The notes beneath the pieces were generated by a model that was given only the letters and a program-made list of their open reading frames with translations, was not told the origin of the DNA and ran no database searches. The position numbers and the translations under genes were made by a program. A stretch of DNA of 64,000 nt. Source: Moorena sp. SIOASIH. GTDB taxonomy: Bacteria > Cyanobacteriota > Cyanobacteriia > Cyanobacteriales > Coleofasciculaceae. Each line of letters starts with the position of its first letter. The first letter of the stretch is position 1. Where the stretch lies: the NCBI RefSeq assembly GCF_010671925.1, contig NZ_JAAHIH010000007.1:310001-374000 (forward strand). Direction: 5' to 3'. Shown one piece after another: positions 52,958 to 62,500 of the stretch.

Positions 52958-54283
52958 ATGGACACCCATTCCCTGAAAATACTGCTAGTAGAAGATAACC
53001 CAGCTGATGCGGATCTTCTCCAAATCATTTTAACTGATGCCCAAGAGATTCAGTGGTCACTGGTGCAGGTAGAAAAGTTACAAGATGCTATTGATTCCCT
53101 CAGTAAACATCATTTTGATATAGTATTGTTAGACCTATCGTTACCGGATAAACAGGGATTGATTACGGTAACAAAAACCCACGGGGTTGTACCGGATTTA
53201 CCCATTGTGGTGTTAACGGGTCTTAATGATAGAGTGACCGCCCTAGAAGCATTACGAAAAGGAGCACAAGATTATTTAGTCAAGGGCAAAATTGATAGTG
53301 AATTGCTGATCCGCACAATTCGCTATGCTATTGAGCGAGCCAATACTATGAAGCAGCTTCGACAAAGTGAGGAGCAATTGCAACGACTCAATGAAGAATT
53401 AGAAAATCGGGTTGCGGAACAAACCGATGAATTAAGGCAAAAAAATCAGTACCTGCAACAGGAAATTTCAAATCGGAAGTCCTTGGAAGAAGAACTTCGT
53501 CAGGCGTTGAATAAAGAAAAAGAACTCAATGACCTCAAATCTCGGATTGTTTCTGTCGTTTCTCATGAATATCGCACCCCACTAGCCACCATCCTCTCTT
53601 CCGCAGAATTATTAGAACATTATAGTCATAAATGGTCTTCAGAAAAAAAGCGACGTCATTTGCAGCGGATTCAAACCACGGTTCAACATCTGACTAAGTT
53701 AGTGAGTGATGTACTGCTATTCAGTAAAGCTGAGGCAGGAAAATTGGAATTCAAACCATTACCTATGGATTTGGTAGCCTTCTGTAAGGAAATTGTGGAA
53801 GAATTTCAACTAACAGCTAAGACTGGGTTGACTATTAACTTTAACTGTATAGATAATTCAAAGGAAACGTCCTGCTGTATTAATCAGGGTTGGTTTTGCA
53901 AAGCTGATCTAGATGAAAAACTATTGCGGCAAATTCTGTCTAATTTGCTCTCCAATGGGATTAAGTATTCACCGGATGGGGGTGATATCCAATTTGATCT
54001 GATCATGAGTGATCATAGTACTATGTTCCGGATCCAAGATTCTGGCATTGGCATCCCCCCAGAAGACCAAGAACGATTATTTGAGGCTTTCCAGCGCAGT
54101 AGTAATGTTGGTACTATCTCTGGTACCGGACTAGGATTAGCAATTGTCAAAAAATGTGTCAACCTCCACGGTGGTGAGATTTGTGTAGAGAGTGAAGTGG
54201 GAGTTGGTACAGCCTTTACGGTCACATTGCCATTACACTCATCCCATTATTCAGGTGTTAGGTGTGAGGTTCATAGTGGTTAA
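52958..54283 (+). CDS. REC-HisKA hybrid sensor kinase
   Basis: A 441-residue soluble protein. REC domain at the N-terminus (KILLVEDNPADADLLQ, Asp in IVLLDLSLPDKQGL, Lys in DYLVKGKIDSELL), a coiled coil at ~130-190 (RLNEELENRVAEQTDELRQK), a HisKA domain with VVSHEYRTPLATILSSAELL (phospho-His) and an HATPase with NLLSNGIKYSPDGG, DSGIGIPPEDQERLFEAFQR and GTGLGLAIVKKCVNLHGG. Start 2 bases after the Rcp1-type gene. A receiver placed before the kinase suggests it is switched by phosphate from the upstream kinase. The C-terminal HSSHYSGVRCEVHSG is an unstructured tail. Confidence 0.93.
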   Translation: MDTHSLKILLVEDNPADADLLQIILTDAQEIQWSLVQVEKLQDAIDSLSKHHFDIVLLDLSLPDKQGLITVTKTHGVVPDLPIVVLTGLNDRVTALEALRKGAQDYLVKGKIDSELLIRTIRYAIERANTMKQLRQSEEQLQRLNEELENRVAEQTDELRQKNQYLQQEISNRKSLEEELRQALNKEKELNDLKSRIVSVVSHEYRTPLATILSSAELLEHYSHKWSSEKKRRHLQRIQTTVQHLTKLVSDVLLFSKAEAGKLEFKPLPMDLVAFCKEIVEEFQLTAKTGLTINFNCIDNSKETSCCINQGWFCKADLDEKLLRQILSNLLSNGIKYSPDGGDIQFDLIMSDHSTMFRIQDSGIGIPPEDQERLFEAFQRSSNVGTISGTGLGLAIVKKCVNLHGGEICVESEVGVGTAFTVTLPLHSSHYSGVRCEVHSG

Positions 54284-54426
54284 GCTGTTCAGGATTTAGA
54301 TTGGGATACCTAAATTGCTCAAAGGGAACAGCGGATTTGGGAACAGGGAACGGGTAAAAACCAATTTAAATGCCCATCAGCGTAGTGCTTAAAGCTTAAT
54401 AGGGACAACCGTGTAAGTGTCCTTAA

Positions 54427-55254
54427 TCAGTCTTGCTGGTGAGCAAATTGGTGAGCACCAAATAGAGAAAGTGCGATCGCAAACCCAAGCAGAATCGGTA
54501 TCGCATACCAGGGAAACTCGGACACAGGTAAGTAAGCAGCAGCCCGGAGTCCAGTGCTGGTATAACTTAGAGGCAATAGATAGACAATCACTTTTAGGGC
54601 TGTAGGTAAAGTCCCTGGGTCAAAAAACGTCCCACCTAGGAAGGACATTGGAACAATTAAGAAGTTGTTGAAAAGACCAACCATTTCCAAGGATTTGACA
54701 TTCAATCCCACTATCACCCCTAAACCGGCAAACACAGCACAATTAAGCACTAGCAACAACAGAAATAAGGGATTGAGAAAACTCCATACTTTCCCAGTAA
54801 ACAGCACTGCTACCAAAATCACTGAGCCAGAAGTCATTAATCCCCGCAAAATCCCTGCCATCATTTTGCCGACATGCAAGGCTAAGGGATGGACTGGCAT
54901 CAACAAGGTTTCCTCAAAGGTTTTCGTGTATAGCCGATCACCGCAAATGGAAAAGGTGGTGCCAGCAAAGCTAATGGTCATAGACGACAGCGCCACCATT
55001 CCTGGCAGAATAAATTCTAAGTAGGATTCACCAACTGCGGGAGTCATTGTCCGATCTAAGGTACTCCCTAGGCCGAGACCAAATGCTAATATGTAGATCA
55101 CTGGGGAGATTAGCCCACTAGCAACGACTTGGGTGGCTCGCACCCGTAACTTTAGCCAGTCCCCCCACAAAACCGTGAGGCTATCTGTGACTATAGTCGG
55201 TAACTGGGACCCTTTTATGGTGTTTTGATGGGGCAGTGATAGATTGGATTTCAC
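54427..55254 (-). CDS. ABC-2 type transporter permease
   Basis: A 275-residue membrane protein with a cytoplasmic N-terminus and six helices. Visible: WGDWLKLRVRATQVVASGLI, LAFGLGLGSTL, the extracytoplasmic loop with ESYLEFILPGMVALSSMTIS, the coupling stretch YTKTFEETLLMPVHPLALHV, and GLFNNFLIVPMSFLGGTFFD, all typical of the DrrB/NodJ type. It pairs with a DrrA-like ATPase to export lipids, polysaccharides or drugs, but no ATPase gene is adjacent, so the partner is encoded elsewhere. Convergent with the two-component operon. Confidence 0.92.
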   Translation of the reverse strand: MKSNLSLPHQNTIKGSQLPTIVTDSLTVLWGDWLKLRVRATQVVASGLISPVIYILAFGLGLGSTLDRTMTPAVGESYLEFILPGMVALSSMTISFAGTTFSICGDRLYTKTFEETLLMPVHPLALHVGKMMAGILRGLMTSGSVILVAVLFTGKVWSFLNPLFLLLLVLNCAVFAGLGVIVGLNVKSLEMVGLFNNFLIVPMSFLGGTFFDPGTLPTALKVIVYLLPLSYTSTGLRAAAYLPVSEFPWYAIPILLGFAIALSLFGAHQFAHQQD

Positions 55255-55556
55255 AGTATTGGTTTAAATTAAGTTAATTTTCCTTTACATTAATGAATAT
55301 TACTACCGACGACCACAAGATTCTATGCATGAGTTCGTAGGGTGCGTTAGGGGCGGGCTTGCCCTCATTTTCCGACTCTTCGCGCCTGGTTGGCACAGCC
55401 CGCCCCGTAACGCACCACCCAAGGGCTCACCCTGATTTTCTGCCTCTGAGCGCCTACTTGACACAGCCCGCCTGGGAATTGTAACAGGCAAGATGCCTGT
55501 TCCACTCCCGACTCCCGACTCCCGACTCCCGACTCCCATTAACCTAGAATGTCAAG
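55255..55556. repeat. Intergenic region with palindromic repeats
   Basis: GCGTTAGGGGCGGGCTTGCC and GCCCGCCCCGTAACGCACCA form the two arms of a hairpin at about 55342-55418, with a second partial copy at 55427-55475. Then AACAGGCAAGATGCCTGTTC at 55488-55507, the same hairpin type as the array at 57607, and (ACTCCCG)n to 55537. No gene is seen. Confidence 0.7.
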
Positions 55557-56888
55557 TTAGGTACTCAAAGATGGTAAGAAACTGACTATACCAGGAAAGG
55601 CAATAATCAACACTAACACCAGCAGTTGCAACAGAATAAACGGAATCGCACCTCGGTAAATTTCCATGGTTTTCACCTCTGGTGGGGCGACACCCCGTAA
55701 ATAAAACAGAGCAAAGCCAAAGGGTGGTGTCAGAAATGAAGCTTGGAGATTGGCTCCGATAATTACGCCGTACCAGACTAAATCAAGGTTAAGCTGTTGA
55801 GCCACTGGAGCAAACAGCGGTACGACAATAAAGGCAATCTCAAAAAAGTCAATAAAGAAGCCTAGTAGGAAAATAGTTAACATACTGACTACTAGGAAGC
55901 CAATGTAACCGCCGGGAAGGTTTAACAACATCGCTTCCATTACGCGATCGCCATTCAAGCCACGAAACACTAAACTAAATGCTGTTGAACCCAGCAATAT
56001 AAAAATCACCATGCTGGTAATCCGCATCGTGGCATCAGAGCTCTGTCGCAGGGATGGCCAATTCAACTGACCATTCACACCAGCCAATACTATTGCGCCC
56101 AAGCAACCCACAGCGCCTGCTTCCGTTGGAGTGGCAATCCCAAAAAAGATACTGCCCAATACTAATAGAATTAACAATAACGGCGGTATCATTGATTGGA
56201 TAACCCGCTTTCCCAACGCTTTTCCACTGATATCTCGGACTTCTAGTGGTAGGGCTGGTGCTGCGTCTGGCTTGAGCCATGCTACGATGATGACATGAAT
56301 GGCAAACGCCCCAGCCATCATTAAACCAGGAATCACGGAACCGATAAACAGGTCTCCTACGGATATTCCTAACTGATCTGCCAATACCACCAGGACTACA
56401 CTCGGTGGGATAATCTGTCCTAATGTCCCCGATGCTACGATTACGCCAGTGGCTAGTTCTTTGTTATAACCGTAGCGCAACATAATTGGTAGGGAAATCA
56501 GTCCCATGGCCACTACTGTTGCGGCAACGACTCCAGTAGATGCGGCCAGCAACGCACCCACAATCACCACCGCTAAGGCCAATCCCCCTCGCAGCCGTCC
56601 AAACAGAATTCCCATGGTTTCCAACAGCTGCTCAGCAATGCCAGATTTTTCTAGCATGGAACCCATAAAAATAAAGTAGGGCACTGCTAGGAGAGTGTAG
56701 TTGCCCATGATCCCGAAAATCCGCTGGGGCATAGCGGTCATGAAAATCGGGTCAAAGATACCCAAACTCACTCCCACGATGGCAAACAAAATTGCCACCC
56801 CACCTAGGGAGAAGGCTACCGGGTAGCCGATGGAAAGTAATACCAAGGCACCGCCAAACATGGCCGGACCTAACCAGTCATAACCCAT
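55557..56888 (-). CDS. TRAP transporter large permease (DctM family)
   Basis: A 443-residue protein with about twelve membrane segments, the main channel of a sodium-driven TRAP carrier for carboxylate-type solutes. Typical motifs: LLAVPYFIFMGSMLEKSGIA, STGVVAATVVAMGLISLPIM, YNKELATGVIVASGTLGQII, PPSVVLVVLADQLGISVGDL and FFIDFFEIAFIVVPLFAPVA, and the C-terminal QASFLTPPFGFALFYLRGVA. I start at the ATG at 56888 (MGYDWLG), preceded by the strong AGGAGGA at 56896-56902, not at the overlapping ATG at 56927. The stop of dctQ lies 5 bases before, so the two are coupled. The solute-binding protein gene is not in the window. Confidence 0.94.
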   Translation of the reverse strand: MGYDWLGPAMFGGALVLLSIGYPVAFSLGGVAILFAIVGVSLGIFDPIFMTAMPQRIFGIMGNYTLLAVPYFIFMGSMLEKSGIAEQLLETMGILFGRLRGGLALAVVIVGALLAASTGVVAATVVAMGLISLPIMLRYGYNKELATGVIVASGTLGQIIPPSVVLVVLADQLGISVGDLFIGSVIPGLMMAGAFAIHVIIVAWLKPDAAPALPLEVRDISGKALGKRVIQSMIPPLLLILLVLGSIFFGIATPTEAGAVGCLGAIVLAGVNGQLNWPSLRQSSDATMRITSMVIFILLGSTAFSLVFRGLNGDRVMEAMLLNLPGGYIGFLVVSMLTIFLLGFFIDFFEIAFIVVPLFAPVAQQLNLDLVWYGVIIGANLQASFLTPPFGFALFYLRGVAPPEVKTMEIYRGAIPFILLQLLVLVLIIAFPGIVSFLPSLST

Positions 56889-56892
56889 GGTT

Positions 56893-57432
56893 TTAGTCCT
56901 CCTCCTGGGGTGCCAAATATCCTGCAAAAATTGCCCAGTTTTTGATCGCTTCTGAGATTCCTTGAAGAATCAGCAACCCAAAGCTGACAATAATCATGGA
57001 TTTAATTGGGTAACGGGGTAACCCTCCTGGATCTGGGGACATCTCTTGAATCGTCCAGGAATTAACAATTGCCCCCCAAGAAAAATAAATTACCATGATA
57101 CAGAAGGGAATTAAAAACAATAATGTCCCAATTAAATTAGCGATCGCTTGAGCCTTAGGCTTCAAACTCTTATAAAAAACATCCACTCGCACATGGCCAT
57201 TATGCTTGAGAGTGTAAGCCGCCCCCAACAGGAACACTAAGTCAAACAAGTACCACTGAGTTTCGATAAACCCATTAGAACTCAAATTTTCTCCTATAAA
57301 ACGTCCCAAGTAGCGACCAACGACATTCCACACACCAATCAGAATCATCAGTGGCAAAATCCAGTAGGTTAAGCGACCGATTCTCTCGTTGAAGCTATCA
57401 ATAAGTCTAGAGATACGTAATAGTTGTTGCAA
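56893..57432 (-). CDS. TRAP transporter small permease (DctQ family)
   Basis: A 179-residue protein with four membrane helices: LTYWILPLMILIGVWNVVGR, TQWYLFDLVFLLGAAYTLKH, IANLIGTLLFLIPFCIMVIY and IKSMIIVSFGLLILQGISEA. The motif AYTLKHNGHVRVDVFY is the DctQ signature. It forms the membrane complex with the DctM protein encoded directly downstream. The length is usual. A HIP1 site lies within it near 57140. ATG at 57432. Confidence 0.93.
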   Translation of the reverse strand: MQQLLRISRLIDSFNERIGRLTYWILPLMILIGVWNVVGRYLGRFIGENLSSNGFIETQWYLFDLVFLLGAAYTLKHNGHVRVDVFYKSLKPKAQAIANLIGTLLFLIPFCIMVIYFSWGAIVNSWTIQEMSPDPGGLPRYPIKSMIIVSFGLLILQGISEAIKNWAIFAGYLAPQEED

Positions 57433-57942
57433 TAGCTACCCTCCTCACTTGCCAGCTATTGGAATGATATTTTATCATAGCAAGTCCCCATGACTGCGCT
57501 GCATCAAGACATTGTGTCCAAGAAGAGATAAGATTGGATAAGTTCTATCAAGCATTGCTGAATCTTTGAATGAATATGAGTAGAGTGGGCATCCTGCCCG
57601 CTGGAAAATAAGCATGAAACTGGCAAGATGCCAGTTCCACAATAAGCATGAAACTGGCAAGATGCCAGTTCCACAATAAGCATGAAACTGGCAAGATGCC
57701 AGTTCCACAATAAGCATGAAACTGGCAAGATGCCAGTTCCACAATAAGCATGAAACTGGCAAGATGCCAGTTCCACAATAAGCATGAAACTGGCAAGATG
57801 CCAGTTCCACAATAAGCATGAAACTGGCAAGATGCCAGTTCCACGCAAGATGCCCATTCCACCTCACTCTTAAAATCATTCCATTATTCAGCAACGCCTT
57901 CTATCAAGCCAGCAGCTATTAGTGTTTGGTTCAAGGGTAGGG
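57433..57942. repeat. Intergenic region with 34-bp palindrome array
   Basis: Seven tandem 34-bp units occupy 57607-57844 (see separate entry). GTGGGCATCCTGCCCGCTGG at 57585 and GCAAGATGCCCATTCCAC at 57845 are diverged flanking members. The three long overlapping frames over the array are periodicity artefacts. No gene is seen. Confidence 0.85.
57607..57844. repeat. Seven tandem copies of a 34-bp palindrome-bearing unit
   Basis: Each unit is AATAAGCATGAAACTGGCAA followed by GATGCCAGTTCCAC. It contains the hairpin AACTGGCAAGATGCCAGTT. Units are identical by eye, with no spacers, so this is not a CRISPR array. The same hairpin type occurs singly at 55488. Confidence 0.95.
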
Positions 57943-58161
57943 ATGAATTACCAGACGATAAGTTTACCTAAAGAATTTCTGAGAAGCTTGCAGGCATTGC
58001 CACCACAGCAACAGCAGATGGTGTTTGATTTTGTGGAGTTTCTGGCTCTCAAGTATGTTGAATCTGAGCCCAGTCAATCTCAGCCTCCTCGGATTTCAGG
58101 CTTGCTAGAAGGACAAGGATGGATCAGTGATGATTTTAACGAGCCTCTGTTTAAGGAATAA
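57943..58161 (+). CDS. DUF2281-like small protein (antitoxin-type)
   Basis: A 72-residue protein: MNYQTISLPKEFLRSLQALP, then PQQQQMVFDFVEFLALKYVE. This is the LPxxxQxxVxDFVEFL helix pair of DUF2281 proteins, followed by a Pro/Ser-rich linker and GLLEGQGWISDDFNEPLF. DUF2281 proteins are usually found next to PIN or other toxin genes as presumed antitoxins; no toxin gene follows here within 150 bases. The ATG at 57943 is preferred to the GTG at 57922. Confidence 0.72.
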   Translation: MNYQTISLPKEFLRSLQALPPQQQQMVFDFVEFLALKYVESEPSQSQPPRISGLLEGQGWISDDFNEPLFKE

Positions 58162-58319
58162 ACGGTTACTACACCGGAACTCAAGCTGCTTTTGGGAGGA
58201 AGAGCATGACGTTCAAATTATTGTCTAGTGATCAAAAGTACCTACCTGAATGGCAAACCGCTGTAGGGATTTTTGACAATTTGAGACCTATCTTTTGATA
58301 TCACAAATCATTACGCTCT

Positions 58320-58607
58320 TTAACTATCGATCGGTTCAAGCGATATACTCAGCTTTCCCCGGCTACAGGATAAAAATAAAGTTGACCGGAAGAACCCTAA
58401 TAAACAGAGGAAACCAAGGATTTTAAAAGGATTGACCGGGGCTAGTCCGAAAATTTCTGGTATTAGCCAGTTCCATAGAACAATAACGAGTGAGTATTTT
58501 ATTAGAGGTTCAATCAGCGAAATCAACATCGACGACAGACAAAAATAAATACACTGTCCCCAATTGATGGTGGTGTCATTGGACTGGATATTGTAAGAAT
58601 CACCCAT
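58320..58607 (-). CDS. Small membrane protein, paralog of upstream gene
   Basis: A 95-residue protein with a polar start and two hydrophobic segments: PLIKYSLVIVLWNWLIPEIF and FKILGFLCLLGFFRSTLFLS. The motif LWNWLIPxIFG...FKILGFLCL also occurs in the preceding gene, so the two are diverged tandem duplicates. Its start overlaps the last 8 bases of that gene (ATGGGTGA), indicating translational coupling. Function unknown; short proteins with LWNWLMP...QALGL...L are widespread in bacteria. Confidence 0.72.
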   Translation of the reverse strand: MGDSYNIQSNDTTINWGQCIYFCLSSMLISLIEPLIKYSLVIVLWNWLIPEIFGLAPVNPFKILGFLCLLGFFRSTLFLSCSRGKLSISLEPIDS

Positions 58608-58866
58608 TACTTTTTACCGGATATTCATAGGTAAATAACAATCTCGCTAGAATCGTCAGCCCAATTGCTTGAAGCCATGAAACTTTTTGAATGTCAAACA
58701 TTGTGGGCATTAGCCAATTCCAGAGCATAAATACCAAAGGGCTCCAAAGAATTGAAATCAAGATTAAAACAGGAATTCGTATTAAGGATTTGATGGTTGA
58801 TACCTTAAGGGTCTCGAATATCTGATTTGTAATAGTATTCTCAATTTCAGATGGTGATGGTGTCAT
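58600..58866 (-). CDS. Small membrane protein, paralog of downstream gene
   Basis: An 88-residue protein with membrane segments SLIRIPVLILISILWSPLVF and WLQAIGLTILARLLFTYEY, joined by LWNWLMPTMFDIQ. I start it at the ATG at 58866 (MTPSPSEIENTI) because TAGGAGAGAAATT directly precedes it, an excellent ribosome-binding site; the frame continues upstream without one. Coupled to the next gene by an 8-base overlap. Confidence 0.75.
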   Translation of the reverse strand: MTPSPSEIENTITNQIFETLKVSTIKSLIRIPVLILISILWSPLVFMLWNWLMPTMFDIQKVSWLQAIGLTILARLLFTYEYPVKSNG

Positions 58867-59545
58867 AATTTCTCTCCTAGGATAAGCTAATCTGATTTGG
58901 GAGCATGTCACTTTTGAAATTAGGTACATAGATCCCCCCCTAACCCCCCTTAAAAAAGGGGGGAATTAGATTCAAAAGTCCCCCTTATTAAGGGGGATTT
59001 AGCGTCAAATAGCATGCATTGAGATGCACCCTGGGTTTCAGCTTGCTCTGATAGTACATAGTTCATCTCTGCTGCCACTTTGATCTACTCCCAATTTGAT
59101 CAGAACTTAGGAGACACAGGGATGAGAGGCTTTGTAAGCCATGAGTTTTACCTCTTGCTACAATTCATTTCAATCAAGATATTTATAGAATGTCAGATAA
59201 TCCCCTGGCTTCGCAGTACCCTTGAGGGTACCTTTTTTGTTAAGAATGATTAACGTTATAGCAATTCTATTTCCCATGAGGTACTAAGAGATCCCCCGTT
59301 TCCCTTAAAAAGGGGGACTTTGAGGTTGATAAGTTTACCTCATAAATGCAATAACGGCTATAAGTTATTTTAGCTATAGTTCAGTATCTAATCCATTCCG
59401 GATTAGCACAAAAATAGATTAATAACAAGCCTGATCTATAGTCTAATCTGAAAATTTTTGGTATTAGCTTCCATCGATGAGAATGTGGAAAAATATTTAA
59501 GTTCCGGTAACCCCAGTTACAAGCCTTAAAAAGGATTGATTATTT
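58867..59545. repeat. Intergenic region with palindromic and composite repeats
   Basis: A C-rich palindrome GATCCCCCCCTAACCCCCCT ... GTCCCCCTTATTAAGGGGGA at 58931-59001. A + strand terminator lies at 59216-59240. A composite element lies at 59257-59362 (TATAGCAATTC...ATGAGGTAC; cargo CCCCCGTTTCCCTTAAAAAG; right end TTACCTCATAAATGC...GGCTATA). No gene is seen. Confidence 0.75.
59216..59240 (+). terminator. Orphan Rho-independent terminator
   Basis: Perfect stem GTACCC-TTGA-GGGTAC then CTTTTTTG. No + strand gene ends nearby (the closest, at 58161, is 1 kb upstream), so it may end a small RNA transcribed from about 59000-59200. Confidence 0.65.
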
Positions 59546-62500
59546 TCATTCTTGAGCTAACTGCTGCGCTACTGTTTTGGGGTCTTTGTCTATTTCCTTT
59601 GTACTTGGGTTGAGGTCGATGTCAGGATTGAGTTTTTGCGCTTTTTTAAATTTTTTAACAGCATTGTTGAAATTTGGCTCTTTTTGTAACACAAAAGCCC
59701 GACCTTGTCTCACCAGAAAGTCTGCTTTGGTTTTATCCTCCCAACCGGCATACTTGAGACAGGCTTCTCCTGCTTTATTATTTTTAGGTGCAACGAGGTC
59801 AGGATGAAATTGTAGTTGATTACATCCCTCTTTTAAAGCCTCTTGCCAAGAGTAATTACGCCATATCCGCACTGTGTTGTCCCTACTGCCACTGAGAATC
59901 TGTTTGCCATCTGGACTAAAAGCGATCACATTGACACCATCTGTATGACCATGTAAGGTATGGAGAGGTTGACCGGATTCGGTGTCCCACAAGCGCAAGG
60001 TTTTGTCGGCACTCCCACTCAGAATTTTTTTGCCATCTAAACTAAAGGCGATATCATTGACAGCACTTTTATGACCTTCTAAGGTATGAAGAAGTTGACC
60101 GGATGCTGTGTCCCACAAAAGCACTGTGTTGTCGGAACTGCTACTGATAATCTTGTTGCCATCTGGACTAAAGGCGATATCATTGACAGCACTTTTATGA
60201 CCTTCCAAGGTATAGAGAAGTTGACCGGATGCTGTGTCCCACAAGCGTACTGTGTTGTCCCAACTGCCACTAAGAATCTTGTTGCCATCTGGGCTAAACG
60301 CGATATCATTGACAGCACTTTTATGACCTTCCAAGGTATAGAGAAGTTGAGCGGATGCTGTGTCCCACAAGCGCAAGGTTTTGTCGGCACTCCCACTCAG
60401 AATTTTTTTGCCATCTGGACTAAAGGCGATATCATTGACAAAACTTGTATGACCTTCCAAGGTATAGAGAAGTTGACCGGATTCTATGTCCCACAAAAGC
60501 ACTGTGTTGTCGGCACTCCCACTCAGAATTTTTTTTCCATCTGGACTAAAGGCGATATCAGTGACAAAACTTTTATGACCATGTAAGGTATGGAGAAGTT
60601 GACCGGATTCGGTGTCCCACAAGCGCAAGGTTTTGTCGGCACTCCCACTCAGAATTTTTTTGCCATATCGGCTAAAGGCGATCACATTGATCCAACTTGC
60701 ATGACCTTGTAAGGTATAAAGAAGTTGGCCGGATTCTATGTCCCATAACCGCAAGTTGTGGTCATCACTGTCACTGACAATCTTTTTGCCCTCTGGACTA
60801 AAAGCGATCCCAGCGATCCCATGGACAACACTTTTAGGAGCATGTAAGGTATAAAGAAGTTGAACGGATTCGCTGTCCCACAACCGCACTGTGTTGTCAT
60901 CACCCCCACTGATAATCTTGTTGCCATCTCGGCTAAAGGCGATATCATTGACAGCCCTTGTATGACCTTGATAGGTATGGAGCAGTTGACCGGATTCTGT
61001 TTCCCATAACCTCAAGGTGTGGTCATCACTGCCACTGACAATCTTTTTGCCATCTGGACTAAAAGCGATATCAGTGACAAAAGCTGTATGACCATGTAAG
61101 GTATGGATTAGTTGACCGGAATCTGTGTTCCACAACCGCACCGTGTTGTCATAACTGCTACTGAGAATCTTGTTGCCATCTCGGCTAAAGGCGATCGCAT
61201 TGACAATACCTTTATGACCTTCCAAGGTATAGAGAAGTTGACCGGATTCTATGTCCCACAACCGCAAGGTGTTGTCGTCACTGCCACTGACAATCTTTTT
61301 GCCATCTGGACTAAAAGCAATCGCATTGACGGCACTTTTATGACCTTTATAAATATGGATTAGTTGACCGGATTTTGTGTCCCATAACCGCAATGTGTTG
61401 TCCCCACTGCCACTGAGAATCCGTTTGCCATCTGGACTAAAGGCGATCGAAGTAATATGATCTGTATGACCTTGTAAGGTGTGAATTAGTTGACCGGATT
61501 TTGTGTCCCATAACCGTAAGGTGTTGTCCCAACTGCCACTGAGAATCTTGTTGTCATCTGGACTAAAGGCGATCGCATTGACAGCACTTTTATGACCTTC
61601 CAAGGTATGGATTAGTTGACCAGATTCTGTGTCCCACAACAGCACTGTGTTGTCATCACCCCCACTGATAATCTTGTTGTCATCTCGGCTAAAGACGATA
61701 TCATTGACAGCCCTTGTATGACCTTGTAAGGTGTGAATTATTTGACCGGATTCTGTGTCCCACAACCGCATTTTGTTGTCATCACCCCCACTGATAATCT
61801 TGTTGCCATCTCGGCTAAAAGCGATCAGACTTAAATTTTCTGTAAGACCTAAAAGATTCCTTTCTCGAACCTTATCTAAGGCTGTCAATAAGTTAGAATT
61901 AATTTCATTGATTACTGTTGGTTGTAAGGATTTTTGGTAATCTTGACTTCTAGCGGTTGATTCAATAGCTTGGAGCAATTCTTCTGTAGTAGGTTTGACT
62001 GATAGAGAATGCTTGAGATTGGCAGCTTTTGCGAGTAAATATGAGTTAATTGCCTGTTTATAAAATTGTAAACTCAAAATAATTGCAAAAACTCCAACCT
62101 CTATAACCAATATCAACCAAATCCTAAGTTGCTTCTGCTTTGCATGTGCTAATTGACGTGCCTTTACCTCTGCTTTGCGTTTGGCTTCAGACTCCTCTAG
62201 AAGTTTCTGTTGACGTTGTTTTTCTTCCTGTTGACGTTGTTTTTCTTTGTCAATTATGTTATCGCGGACTTTTTGACTAACCTTAATAAGTTCTTGTGCA
62301 TCACTATTAAGTTGACCCTGGGAAAGATCTTTAGCGAGATAATCCTCAGCATTACTTAATTTTGCTCCTGATAGTAAAAAAGCTATTTCTTCTGGTTTAC
62401 CTTCCCTTTTCCACTCTTCAGCTGCCGCTTCAATTTTACGGGCTATTCTCATCCCATCCCGGTTTTCACTTATCCAATTCCGCAACAGACTCCAATGACG

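Noticed and set aside
57607-57844. CRISPR array
   Set aside because: Regular spacing and a palindromic core, but the whole 34-bp unit is identical with no variable spacers and no cas genes.
57475-57894. Three long overlapping frames of 104-139 residues on the minus strand
   Set aside because: They are produced by the 34-bp tandem array and consist of the same short peptide in rotated phases.
59104-59256. Short + strand frame MRGFVSHEFYLLLQ...
   Set aside because: About 43 codons running through the terminator stem, with no ribosome-binding site or recognisable sequence.
60086-60586. 166-residue + strand frame
   Set aside because: Antisense to the WD40 repeats; its internal repetition mirrors the WD40 period.
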